Translations under genes and position numbers: made by a program
In this document: piece by piece, positions 1-7,315 of the stretch
Numbering within the stretch: position 1 is the first letter of the stretch
Layout of the letters: the number at the start of each line of letters is the position of its first letter
Origin: Candidatus Babeliales bacterium
Lineage (GTDB): Bacteria > Babelota > Babeliae > Babelales > UBA12411
Reading direction: 5' to 3'
Assembly (NCBI GenBank): GCA_023128415.1
Contig: JAGMEA010000034.1
Span: 1 to 34,194 of the forward strand
Length of the DNA stretch: 34,194 bases
The notes under the pieces: model-generated
Databases searched by the model: none
What the model was told of the DNA's origin: nothing
Seen by the model: the letters and a program-made list of their open reading frames with translations, nothing else

Positions 1-529
1 TACTAAATATTAGACCTAAAGAGTTACTTTGGTAATCGAGATTATTATTTTTGAAAGTAGCATTGTTTAGAAATAAAGAAGATGTTTCATCTTCAAAACG
101 AATAGGTGTATTTAATCCACCGCTTGGGGTGCAAACAAATGTTGTATTTTTTCCAATTTCAAAAGTTGCATTTTTATCTATTAAAAGATTATGGCCACTA
201 AAAGTAAATGTAAATTCTCCTTCAATACTGGAGTGATTTAGAATTTCTATAGAACCTTGTGAAAATGAATAATCGCTGTCTAGGATTATTCTAGCATTAT
301 CTAATTTAAGTTTAGAGGTTGAATCTTTCATTATAAGTCGTTCGTCTCTTAGTTGTGCTAAAGTTAGATTTTTTAAGGTTAAAGTTTTTCCTGCTTCGAC
401 TTTTAATAAACCATTACTGGTTAGTTTTAAACTATTGCCATTGCCATTGATTGTAATGTCTGCATTAAGAAAATTAGACAAGGTTGTTGTTATAATTATT
501 GTAAAAGTGAAGATAATATTTCTTTTCAT
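1..529 (-). CDS. Exported beta-strand-rich surface-type protein, 5' part (runs off the left edge)
   Basis: Starts at ATG 529 with AAGGAAA just upstream and runs off the left edge, so only about 175 residues are visible. The first 25 residues form a Sec-type signal (MKRNIIFTFTIIITTT, then LSNFLNA). The rest is rich in Asn, Ser, Thr and Leu with alternating hydrophobics (GKTLTL, LKLDNARIIL, LIDKNATFEIGKNTTF), as in right-handed beta-helix or autotransporter passenger proteins; no specific family is recognised. Oddity: the N-terminal frame meets a TAA after 'TLTLKI', while the next frame continues cleanly as NLTLAQLRDE to the edge. I count five T at 370-374 (A on the coding strand); six would restore one frame. 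This may be a real frameshift or a base-count error. Function unknown; surface adhesin is only a guess. Confidence 0.55.
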   Translation of the reverse strand, partial: MKRNIIFTFTIIITTTLSNFLNADITINGNGNSLKLTSNGLLKVEAGKTLTLKNLTLAQLRDERLIMKDSTSKLKLDNARIILDSDYSFSQGSIEILNHSSIEGEFTFTFSGHNLLIDKNATFEIGKNTTFVCTPSGGLNTPIRFEDETSSLFLNNATFKNNNLDYQSNSLGLIFS

Positions 530-609
530 TCGGTTTCCTTTTTCATGGAAAATTTTATAAAAAGATTTTAATTAAAAAGTAAGCCGAAATTCTAGAAATT
601 TATTTTAAA

Positions 610-1317
610 TTATTTAGATTCAAGTTTTTTCTTTATTAAATTTGATTTAAATCCTTTTATATATCCGCGTTCATAGGCCTTTTGTACTCTGGAAGATATG
701 TTTTTTTGTAATGTGTCTATTTTTTTTTCTAATTTTGAGACAGCCCTTTTTATAGAGGCTTCCATTATTGGGTTATGAATAAGGTGTTTGTATAATATTA
801 AAGAAGCTAATATTAGGGATATTCCTCCAGCATAAATTAAACCCTGTTCAAAAAATGTTTTTTTATGTTCAAAGGTTAAAAAAATTTGGGTTTCTGGATT
901 TTGATAATAATTGCCAATTAAATTTTTTAACAATTCAAATTTAGAAAGTGCGATGAGCGCGTGACGGTCTTTGGCATTCAACCTCTTAACTTCTTCAGAT
1001 CGTTCGCAAAGAATATTACAGAGATTTTTTTCTATTTCTATAGGAAATTCTAAAAATATTATTTTATTTTCCAAACTAATTTTGAATGGTTCATAAAAAC
1101 TTTCTTCAGATCTAAATTTTTCTATCTCTTCTAAAGTATATGAGTAAAATTTGTTGCCAAATATGTCAATCAACTTATTTATTTCGTTATTAGATAAAAT
1201 AATTTTAATTGAATTATAAGGATTATTATTTCTTAAATTTTTGCATTCATCACAGTTTGGATAAAGGGATTTTGTAAGAATCAGGATATTTATAAGAATG
1301 AACTTGTTAATGCTCAT
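610..1317 (-). CDS. Orphan exported membrane protein with C-terminal basic helix
   Basis: 235 residues, family not recognised. An N-terminal hydrophobic segment (residues 5-20, then PNCDECKNL) looks like a signal peptide or anchor. The middle is a charged helical region of about 140 residues. A clear membrane segment (YAGGISLILASLILY) lies near residue 170-185, followed by a Lys/Arg-rich helix with coiled-coil spacing (LEKKIDTLQKN). The likely topology is an exported N-terminal domain and a cytosolic basic tail. Start ATG 1317 is preceded by AAAGG at good spacing. It lies 69 bp downstream of murB on the same strand, so co-transcription is possible, but nothing ties it to peptidoglycan. The plan of signal, exported part, single membrane segment and basic tail recurs in other orphans of this window. 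Confidence 0.7.
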   Translation of the reverse strand: MSINKFILINILILTKSLYPNCDECKNLRNNNPYNSIKIILSNNEINKLIDIFGNKFYSYTLEEIEKFRSEESFYEPFKISLENKIIFLEFPIEIEKNLCNILCERSEEVKRLNAKDRHALIALSKFELLKNLIGNYYQNPETQIFLTFEHKKTFFEQGLIYAGGISLILASLILYKHLIHNPIMEASIKRAVSKLEKKIDTLQKNISSRVQKAYERGYIKGFKSNLIKKKLESK

Positions 1318-1386
1318 TACTTGGTGCCTTTAATTTATAGTTTTAAATTGAGCGTCAAGTTAACAGATAATTATTTTGTAGGCAAA

Positions 1387-2340
1387 TTATTCTGCATAAG
1401 CATTTGGGATGCTATTGTCAGTATAAAGAGGGGACTTTTTGAATCCAATAAGTCTACATTCTGGGATAGGCAGAATTTTGAAATTTTTATAAACCATTAT
1501 TTGCATTGTTTTGGCAATATTTATTATATCGCTGCTTTTGGCATCACCGTTATTGACTAACATATTTGCGTGAAGAGGAGAAACTGAAGCATTGCCTACC
1601 CGTAATTTTCCCTTAATGCCTAATTTATCAAAATAATAAGCAACATTTAGAATTTTTTTATTATCACTTTCAAATTGAATCTCTTCGTCTTTAAAATTTC
1701 GGAAAAAGCTCCCACAGGTTTTGGAAATTGGATATCGTCTATACCTATGTCTTATTATTTCATCTCTTCTTCCCTTAGCGTATGCTGCTTCCATATCAGT
1801 TGATTTTTTTAATTTTAGTGTAGCATTTATTAAAAAATGGTTATTTAGATGTAGCTTTGAGGTATTGTATCCAAATTCAAACCAGCCATTATCAACTTCT
1901 AAAATTTCTCTTGATCTGCTTACTACTTTTGCTTTTAAAAGATATTTAGATAGTAAAAACTCGAAATAATGGATATTTATAAATACAGATCCACCTAAGG
2001 TTCCCGGAATTCCGCTAAATTCTTCAAGACCTACTAAATTATTATCCAGGCAAAAGTTTATAAGGTTTTCTATTGTTATTCCAGCTCCAGCAGTTATAAG
2101 CGAATCATCAATCGTGACTTCTTTTAATTGGGGCCTTATAACTAGACCGTCAAAGCCTTCATCACTAATAAGAGTATTTGCCCCTTCACCGAGTACAAAG
2201 ATTTGAAGTTTATTATTTTGTGCAAATTTGATTGCAGTTACAAAAGCTTGATCATTTTCTGGTTCGCAGAAAAATTTTGCTGGACCTCCAGTTCCAAACC
2301 AGTTTTTGTCTCTCAAAGGTACGTTTTGAAAAATTTGCAT
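1387..2340 (-). CDS. murB: UDP-N-acetylenolpyruvoylglucosamine reductase MurB
   Basis: Cytosolic FAD enzyme that reduces UDP-GlcNAc-enolpyruvate to UDP-MurNAc with NADPH, the second committed step of peptidoglycan synthesis. Visible family motifs are NWFGTGGPAKFF near the N-terminus, the FAD-binding LGEGANTLISDEGFDGLVI, GIPGTLGG, the CGSFFRNF segment carrying the catalytic Ser, and the C-terminal IPECRLIGF with the conserved Glu. At 317 residues it fits type II MurB. Two positions look unusual: the stretch after GIPGTLGG is SVFINIHYFEF rather than the usual AVxMNAGAYG, and the Tyr-Arg-x-Ser motif appears as FGYNTS, with Asn where Arg is common. Start ATG 2340 has AGGAG 6 nt upstream. It is divergent from the amidase gene and far from murD in this window. 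Confidence 0.93.
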   Translation of the reverse strand: MQIFQNVPLRDKNWFGTGGPAKFFCEPENDQAFVTAIKFAQNNKLQIFVLGEGANTLISDEGFDGLVIRPQLKEVTIDDSLITAGAGITIENLINFCLDNNLVGLEEFSGIPGTLGGSVFINIHYFEFLLSKYLLKAKVVSRSREILEVDNGWFEFGYNTSKLHLNNHFLINATLKLKKSTDMEAAYAKGRRDEIIRHRYRRYPISKTCGSFFRNFKDEEIQFESDNKKILNVAYYFDKLGIKGKLRVGNASVSPLHANMLVNNGDAKSSDIINIAKTMQIMVYKNFKILPIPECRLIGFKKSPLYTDNSIPNAYAE

Positions 2341-2660
2341 ATGCTCTCCTAAGAACCACCGATAAATAATACCGAATTTTAGCAGGATGAGGTGATTTTA
2401 TCCAGTCAAAAACTAGGAACTTGATACTTAAATTCATGCTCTTTTCTATTAGCATTTTATTTTAGCCTTGGTTTTACGCTTGATTTCATCTTAAATTTCC
2501 CTTTGAAAATTTTATAGCCTCGATAATATGCCTAATAGAAATATAGTTCTATGTAATAATTTGAAATTGATTGACAAACTGAAATCAGGGCTGCTAGTTT
2601 GAGTTAGATAAGAAGCTTTAGGGGGTGTTGCTTCAAGTCATTCATTCTTTTGGGGGGAAC
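2341..2660. promoter_or_regulatory. Divergent intergenic region between murB and the amidase gene
   Basis: About 320 bp without a supported gene. It must hold the promoters for murB (leftward) and for the amidase operon (rightward). For the rightward unit there is a perfect -35, TTGACA at 2571-2576, with a poor -10 candidate (TAGTTT) 18 bp later. A small inverted repeat (ATAGAA/TTCTAT) lies near 2535-2552. No convincing -10 was found for murB. The in-frame GTG at 2625, upstream of the amidase ATG, is not supported as a start. Confidence 0.4.
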
Positions 2661-3887
2661 ATGAAGAATATATTTATAGGGACGCTGTTTTTGTGTCTTA
2701 TTGGATCTGTTTATGCTGCTCAAGGTGGTTTGATGCTGGGTCCCAACTCTTTAATGCCTTCGGGAGGTATTTTGAAGAATTCGGAAGGTGTTTTAAAGAA
2801 TATTGAAGTTCTTTCTAGTGATTTTTCAACGCAAGCAATTTTCTTTTTCTCTGGAGCTTGTACGCCTAAAAAGAAGGATCTTACTTCAGATTCTAGGCTT
2901 TGCATTTTTTTCCCAACTTTAAAATTAGGAAATATAAATCAACAAGATATCTTGAAAAAGCTTAATAAATTTAATTTAATTGAACGTTTTAAGTTTGAGA
3001 ATGTTGGAAGTCCTAAAGGGGTCTTATTAGATATTAAATTTTCTGAGGGAGCATTTGTAAAATTGCTTCATATGGAAGGTAAAAATAAGTTTATTATGGA
3101 GATCTATTCCAAAAATGAGTTGGCTAAGATCGATAGGTCTACTGGATTACCACTTTATTTCGCTTACAATGATCTAAAAAAAAAAAGAGATGCTAAATTA
3201 CGTGTAATGATAGATCCTGGCCATGGAGGAAAGGCCTTGGGTACACAGGGTTTATATAATCTTATAGAAAAGGATGTTAATTTAGACATATCTAAAAAGG
3301 TAAGATTTTTATTAGAAAAGCTTGGTTATGAAGTTGCATTAACTAGGACTAGAGATGAAGATATTTCTTTGGTTGAACGAAGTCGTAAGGCTGAAGTATT
3401 TAAAGCAAATTTATTTATTTCAATTCATGCAAATTCCTCAGGCGGATCAGATAAAGCTCATGGAATAGAGACTTTTCACTTTAATGTGAAGCCTTTTTTG
3501 GGATTCCTTAGTGATGGGGCTGCTGTTTCTTATGAATTATTGTTTATCCGTAACTCTGAGGACCATCGCCTTGCGAGTGTTGCTAATAATTTAGTCCGTA
3601 GTAGTGAATCCTCTTCTCATAAATTTGCAGATTCTATTCAAAATACACTTGTTGATATGCTAAAGAAAAAAAATGTAGCAGTAATTAATAGGGGCACAAA
3701 AAATGCATGCTTTTTAGTATTGTTATGTTTTTTAAATAAAAAAATTCCATCAGCCCTTGTTGAAACGGGATTTATTACCAATAAGGAAGAGGCTAAAAGA
3801 TTAACTGATAATAATTATAGAATGTTAATAGCCCAAGGCATTTCTAAAGGGGTTTGGAATTTTGCTTCATTATTTAGAGAGGTATAA
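2661..3887 (+). CDS. N-acetylmuramoyl-L-alanine amidase (Amidase_3, AmiC-like), exported
   Basis: Zinc amidase that cuts the bond between MurNAc and L-Ala in peptidoglycan, acting in the periplasm during septum splitting or turnover. Start ATG 2661 was chosen over the in-frame GTG 2625 because a G-rich ribosome site (GGGGGG, 2652-2657) sits just before it and a textbook signal peptide begins there (MKNIFIGTLFLCLIGSVYA). Residues 20-175 form an AMIN-like beta-rich region. The catalytic domain spans about 180-408: zinc ligands His188 (DPGHGG), Glu203 (NLIEKD) and His256 (SIHANS), and catalytic Glu368 (VETGF). All key residues are present and the length of 408 is normal for AmiA/B/C. It leads a plus-strand run that also includes murD and ftsW. 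No LysM domain is visible. Confidence 0.93.
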   Translation: MKNIFIGTLFLCLIGSVYAAQGGLMLGPNSLMPSGGILKNSEGVLKNIEVLSSDFSTQAIFFFSGACTPKKKDLTSDSRLCIFFPTLKLGNINQQDILKKLNKFNLIERFKFENVGSPKGVLLDIKFSEGAFVKLLHMEGKNKFIMEIYSKNELAKIDRSTGLPLYFAYNDLKKKRDAKLRVMIDPGHGGKALGTQGLYNLIEKDVNLDISKKVRFLLEKLGYEVALTRTRDEDISLVERSRKAEVFKANLFISIHANSSGGSDKAHGIETFHFNVKPFLGFLSDGAAVSYELLFIRNSEDHRLASVANNLVRSSESSSHKFADSIQNTLVDMLKKKNVAVINRGTKNACFLVLLCFLNKKIPSALVETGFITNKEEAKRLTDNNYRMLIAQGISKGVWNFASLFREV

Positions 3888-3889
3888 AG

Positions 3890-4183
3890 ATGAGAAAAGA
3901 TATTTATTTTTTTGCTAGTACATTTTTTCTTAGTGTTTATGCAATGCATGGAGTTTTATTTGCTATGGAATCGCTTTATACTATTCCAGTTCTAGGCGAT
4001 TTTTTAGGGGTTAAGAAAATTTTAAAACTTCCTGGTGAGGTAACAGGAATTTCAAAAACTCTCGAAAGAGCTAGTAAGACAATGTTTATGGTTCAAGTAT
4101 TTATAGCTGTTGTTTCTATTTTATTAATAGGCTGGATTGCGGTAAAAATTATTATGTATTTTAAAAATAATAAGAAAAAATAA
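3890..4183 (+). CDS. Small two-helix membrane protein, paralogue of the next gene
   Basis: 97 residues, no recognised family. It has an N-terminal hydrophobic segment (about 6-27, possibly a signal peptide ending near FAME), a short Gly/Pro-containing exported loop (PVLGDFLGVKKILKLPGEV), a second membrane helix (about 70-92, VFIAVVSILLIGWIAVKII), and a Lys-rich tail. Start ATG 3890 follows the amidase stop by 2 bp, so translation is probably coupled, with GAGAGG in the end of the amidase gene as ribosome site. The same plan, including the I-P-G/L-P-G loop and a terminal 'YFKN' plus Lys tail, appears in the next gene, which suggests tandem duplication. A role linked to the amidase is inferred only from position. 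Confidence 0.7.
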   Translation: MRKDIYFFASTFFLSVYAMHGVLFAMESLYTIPVLGDFLGVKKILKLPGEVTGISKTLERASKTMFMVQVFIAVVSILLIGWIAVKIIMYFKNNKKK

Positions 4184-4211
4184 TTTTACAATTTAGCTCA
4201 AGGGCATAGAA

Positions 4212-4736
4212 ATGAAAAAAGGTATTTATTTAATTATCGGATTATTTCTTCTAACCATTCATATAATTCAAAATTTGTTGTTAGCAGTAGGACCTATTCC
4301 TATAGCTATACCTCTTATTGGAGGAGCTTTAGGGGCTGGTGGTTTATCAAAAATACCAGGGAACCTCGCAGAAGTGTTATCTAACGCTCAAGTCACAATG
4401 GTTATAATACAAATTTTATCTATTGTAGTTTTATTAATTTCGGTCATTTGGAGTGCTTCACAGATAAATTTATATTTTAAGAACAGGAAAAAAAATTCAT
4501 TTTTATTTTTATTAAATCGTCTTGAATTAGAAATTTTATCTGAAAATAGTCCTACTGATGAATCAGTTTCTTTGTTTAATGATCACATGGGAATCTTTGT
4601 GGTTAAGTGGTTGATTCCTGCAAATAATCAGAAAAAGATGCATCAAGCATTAAAAGTTTTACAACAGGCAGAGTTAACGAAAACGGATAAGGTTATGATT
4701 ATTTCAGCATTAAAGGATGCTGTAAAATTAATTTAG
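4212..4736 (+). CDS. Small membrane protein with helical C-terminal domain, paralogue of the previous gene
   Basis: 174 residues, family not recognised. The first about 95 residues repeat the plan of the preceding gene: hydrophobic N-terminus (IYLIIGLFLLTIHIIQNLLL), a Gly-rich loop (PLIGGALGAGG, then KIPGNLAEVL), and a second helix (VIIQILSIVVLLISVIW) followed by INLYFKNRKK. It then adds about 75 residues of soluble, probably cytosolic, helix-rich sequence (NRLELEILSE ... VMIISALKDAVKLI) absent from its neighbour. AAGGG lies 7 nt before ATG 4212. It sits between the amidase and murD on the same strand. Whether it works in envelope biogenesis is unknown. Confidence 0.72.
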   Translation: MKKGIYLIIGLFLLTIHIIQNLLLAVGPIPIAIPLIGGALGAGGLSKIPGNLAEVLSNAQVTMVIIQILSIVVLLISVIWSASQINLYFKNRKKNSFLFLLNRLELEILSENSPTDESVSLFNDHMGIFVVKWLIPANNQKKMHQALKVLQQAELTKTDKVMIISALKDAVKLI

Positions 4737-4800
4737 CGCTATATTTTTTCAATACTTGCTATACTTGGTCTTAATCAAAAAGCTAAGTTGGTGGGTGTTT

Positions 4801-6207
4801 ATGATTTTAAAAGAAAAAATTGGAATTTTAGGATTTGGAATAGTTGGCAAATCCTTTCTTACATTTCTTAAGTCTTTTAATAAACAAATTTCTATTTGGG
4901 ATTCTAGGGAGTTAACCACTGAAGAATTAAACTTAATAAATGATTCTCATGCTATCATTAGTCATCTAAGTTTAGAAAAATTTATTCAAGAAAATGATTC
5001 TATTTTTATAAGTCCGGGTTTTGATACTAGGGACTTTAAAGCCCAGGAGCATAAATTTTTTTGTGAGTTAGATCTTTTTTCTCAATATTTTAAAGGCAAA
5101 TCTATTGCGATTACAGGAACCCTAGGCAAAACAACTGTTACTAGATTACTGGGGAGGTTGTTTGAGAGTGAAGATACTTTAGTAGGTGGGAATATTGGCC
5201 ATGCGATGCTTAACTTGGTAGATAAAAATCTTAAGCGTGTTTTTTTAGAACTTTCTAGTTTTCAGTTAGAGAGAAATAAAAATTTTGCTCCAAACATTGC
5301 TGTTATAACAAACTTTTTTCCCAATCATTTGGATCGTCATAAAAATTTAAAAAGTTATTTAGAAGCAAAATTCAAAATTTTTCAAAAACAAAACAAAAAT
5401 CAGTTTGCTGTTATTCCTGCAGATTTAATTTTGAGGCTAGGGGAGATTGAAAGAGTTAAATTAATAAAGTCGCAGGTTTTTTTTGTTGCAGCTAGAGAGC
5501 TAAATGAGAAAGAGCTTTTTATTTTAAAGCAAGTTAGTAATAATATTTTTTATTTAAGAGAAAATAAGTTTGTTTTAAAAAAATCTGATGGCACAAAAGA
5601 GCTTTGTTATATTAATGATTTTCCAAAAATTTCCTTTTTAGAAAATTGGTTGTTCATTGTATCGATCAGTTATCTTTTGGGTTTAGGTGAGATAGAAATA
5701 AAACGTCGTATATTGGGGTTTAAAAAAGACGAAATTAAAACTGATCCACATAGGACTGAATTTTTTGCTACGTTTAATGGTGTTAATTTTTATAATGACT
5801 CTAAAGCAACAATTATGGAAGCGACAATTGCAGCTTTAAATAGGTTGGAAAAGAATCAGCGGCCAATCATTCTTATTCTAGGTGGTGTAAGTAAGGGTGT
5901 TGATCGACGTATTTTGGTAAGACAACTTTTGCAACAAAATAGTTTAAAGAAGATTTTTTGTTTTGGTAGAGAATGTGAAGTTTTTCAGGGTTGTGAAGGT
6001 TTTTCAACGTTAGAAGAACTTGTTGAGATTGTAATGAATGTTGCAAAAAAGGATGACCAAGTTTTATTTTCACCAGGTGGTGCAAGTTTTGATTTATTCC
6101 CAAATTTTGTTGCTAGGGGAGAACGATTTAAGGAGTTGGTGATAAATTATGGCAAAAGACAAAAAGCCAATAAAATTTTCTCTTCAGGTGCTTCTGATAA
6201 TTGTTAG
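4801..6207 (+). CDS. murD: UDP-N-acetylmuramoyl-L-alanine--D-glutamate ligase MurD
   Basis: Cytosolic ATP-dependent ligase that adds D-Glu to UDP-MurNAc-L-Ala. The N-terminal Rossmann-like domain carries GILGFGIVGKS. The ATP-binding P-loop is GTLGKTT at residues 106-112. Further family motifs are GGNIG, LELSSFQLE, TNFFPNHLDRH, YNDSKATI and GGVSKGVD, and the C-terminal signature is FSPGGASFD followed by RGERFKEL. ATG 4801 was preferred over an in-frame TTG at 4756 because the Rossmann motif follows directly and the upstream residues (MLYLVLIKKLSWW) are atypical. With this start the protein has 468 residues, normal for MurD. The last 59 bp overlap ftsW in another frame, a remnant of the dcw gene order murD-ftsW. 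Confidence 0.94.
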   Translation: MILKEKIGILGFGIVGKSFLTFLKSFNKQISIWDSRELTTEELNLINDSHAIISHLSLEKFIQENDSIFISPGFDTRDFKAQEHKFFCELDLFSQYFKGKSIAITGTLGKTTVTRLLGRLFESEDTLVGGNIGHAMLNLVDKNLKRVFLELSSFQLERNKNFAPNIAVITNFFPNHLDRHKNLKSYLEAKFKIFQKQNKNQFAVIPADLILRLGEIERVKLIKSQVFFVAARELNEKELFILKQVSNNIFYLRENKFVLKKSDGTKELCYINDFPKISFLENWLFIVSISYLLGLGEIEIKRRILGFKKDEIKTDPHRTEFFATFNGVNFYNDSKATIMEATIAALNRLEKNQRPIILILGGVSKGVDRRILVRQLLQQNSLKKIFCFGRECEVFQGCEGFSTLEELVEIVMNVAKKDDQVLFSPGGASFDLFPNFVARGERFKELVINYGKRQKANKIFSSGASDNC

Positions 6208-7258
6208 TATTCTTTCTATCATAGGTTTAGTTTTTATTTACTCGTCTAGTTGTATATTTGCGTCTGAAAAATTTGGATCTTCTCATTACTTTTTGAAGAA
6301 ACAAATATTTTTTTTAATGTTAGGAATTGTTGGATTTGTCACATTTGCTTCCATTCCAATCAGATTTTTTAAAAAGAGAGCACCATTATTGTTTTTGGGT
6401 TCTTTTATTTTGGTTTTATTAACTTTTCTTCCTGGAATTAGTTCAAAAGTACATGGTTCTAATCGTTGGCTTAGTGTTGCAGGTTTTGGTTTTCAACCTA
6501 GTGAATTATTAAAATTATTTTTATTAGTTTATATGGGTTTTTTATTCGACAAAAAGACTCATAAGGTGACTTCTTTGGCTAGGGTGTATTTTCCCTTTTT
6601 TTTTGTTTTGGCAATTACTTTTTTAGTTTTATTAAAGCAACCAGATTTTGGAAGCGTTGTAACCCTTTTTATTACAGCAATGATTTTATTTTTTGTTGCT
6701 GGGGTAAAAGTATCACATTTACTTATATCCATTGGAACAGCATTGCCTTTTGCCGTGGCGGCTATTTTTCTAAAATCTTATAGACTCAATAGAATTTTGG
6801 TCTTTTTAAATCCTTGGGCTGATTCAAAAGGCCGTGGGTATCAAATTATTCAATCATTAATAGCTATAGGCTCTGGAGGCTTTTGGGGTTTAGGTATTTC
6901 TAATTCTAAGCAAAAGTTTTTTTATCTTCCCATGCAACATACCGATTTTATTTTTTCTATAATTGCTGAAGAAATGGGATTTTTTGGTGTTATTCTTATT
7001 ATTGCACTGTATGGCTTATTTTGTTATTTCGGTATAAAAATTGTTTCTAAGTTAAAGGATTCTTTTGCCTTTTTTACAACTTTAGGTTTTATTGTTTTGA
7101 TAACGTTACAATCAGCTATTAATTTGATGGTTGTAACTGGTTTGGTTCCAACTAAGGGTCTAGGGCTTCCGTTTATTAGTTATGGTGGAAGTGCTCTTAT
7201 TTGTAATTTTTGTATGATTGGTTTAATTGCAAATTTTGTTCGCGAATCTTCTGATTAG
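6149..7258 (+). CDS. ftsW: SEDS peptidoglycan glycosyltransferase FtsW
   Basis: Polytopic inner-membrane glycosyltransferase of the SEDS family (FtsW/RodA/SpoVE) that polymerises lipid II at the division site with a class b PBP. About ten hydrophobic segments are visible. Family signatures in order are GSNRWLSVAGFGFQPSELLK, LLKQPDFGS, GYQIIQS...GGFWGLG, FSIIAEEMGFFG, and GLVPTKGLGLPFISYGGSA near the C-terminus. The 369-residue length is normal. Start ATG 6149 has AAGGAG 14-19 nt before it inside murD, and the hydrophilic leader MAKDKKPIKF fits. Adjacency to murD favours FtsW over RodA, which motifs alone cannot separate. The partner PBP is not in this window. Confidence 0.9.
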   Translation: MAKDKKPIKFSLQVLLIIVSILSIIGLVFIYSSSCIFASEKFGSSHYFLKKQIFFLMLGIVGFVTFASIPIRFFKKRAPLLFLGSFILVLLTFLPGISSKVHGSNRWLSVAGFGFQPSELLKLFLLVYMGFLFDKKTHKVTSLARVYFPFFFVLAITFLVLLKQPDFGSVVTLFITAMILFFVAGVKVSHLLISIGTALPFAVAAIFLKSYRLNRILVFLNPWADSKGRGYQIIQSLIAIGSGGFWGLGISNSKQKFFYLPMQHTDFIFSIIAEEMGFFGVILIIALYGLFCYFGIKIVSKLKDSFAFFTTLGFIVLITLQSAINLMVVTGLVPTKGLGLPFISYGGSALICNFCMIGLIANFVRESSD

Positions 7259-7315
7259 GCTTGTAAATAGTTCAAAAAAATGTATAACTAGACCCCAAAT
7301 ATTTAAGGGGTCAAA

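Noticed and set aside
2252-2455. Open frame overlapping the murB start
   Set aside because: Lies in another frame of murB and its leader; murB motifs and ribosome site are convincing.
2625-2660. GTG start for the amidase
   Set aside because: The extension would precede a complete signal peptide; ATG 2661 has the ribosome site.
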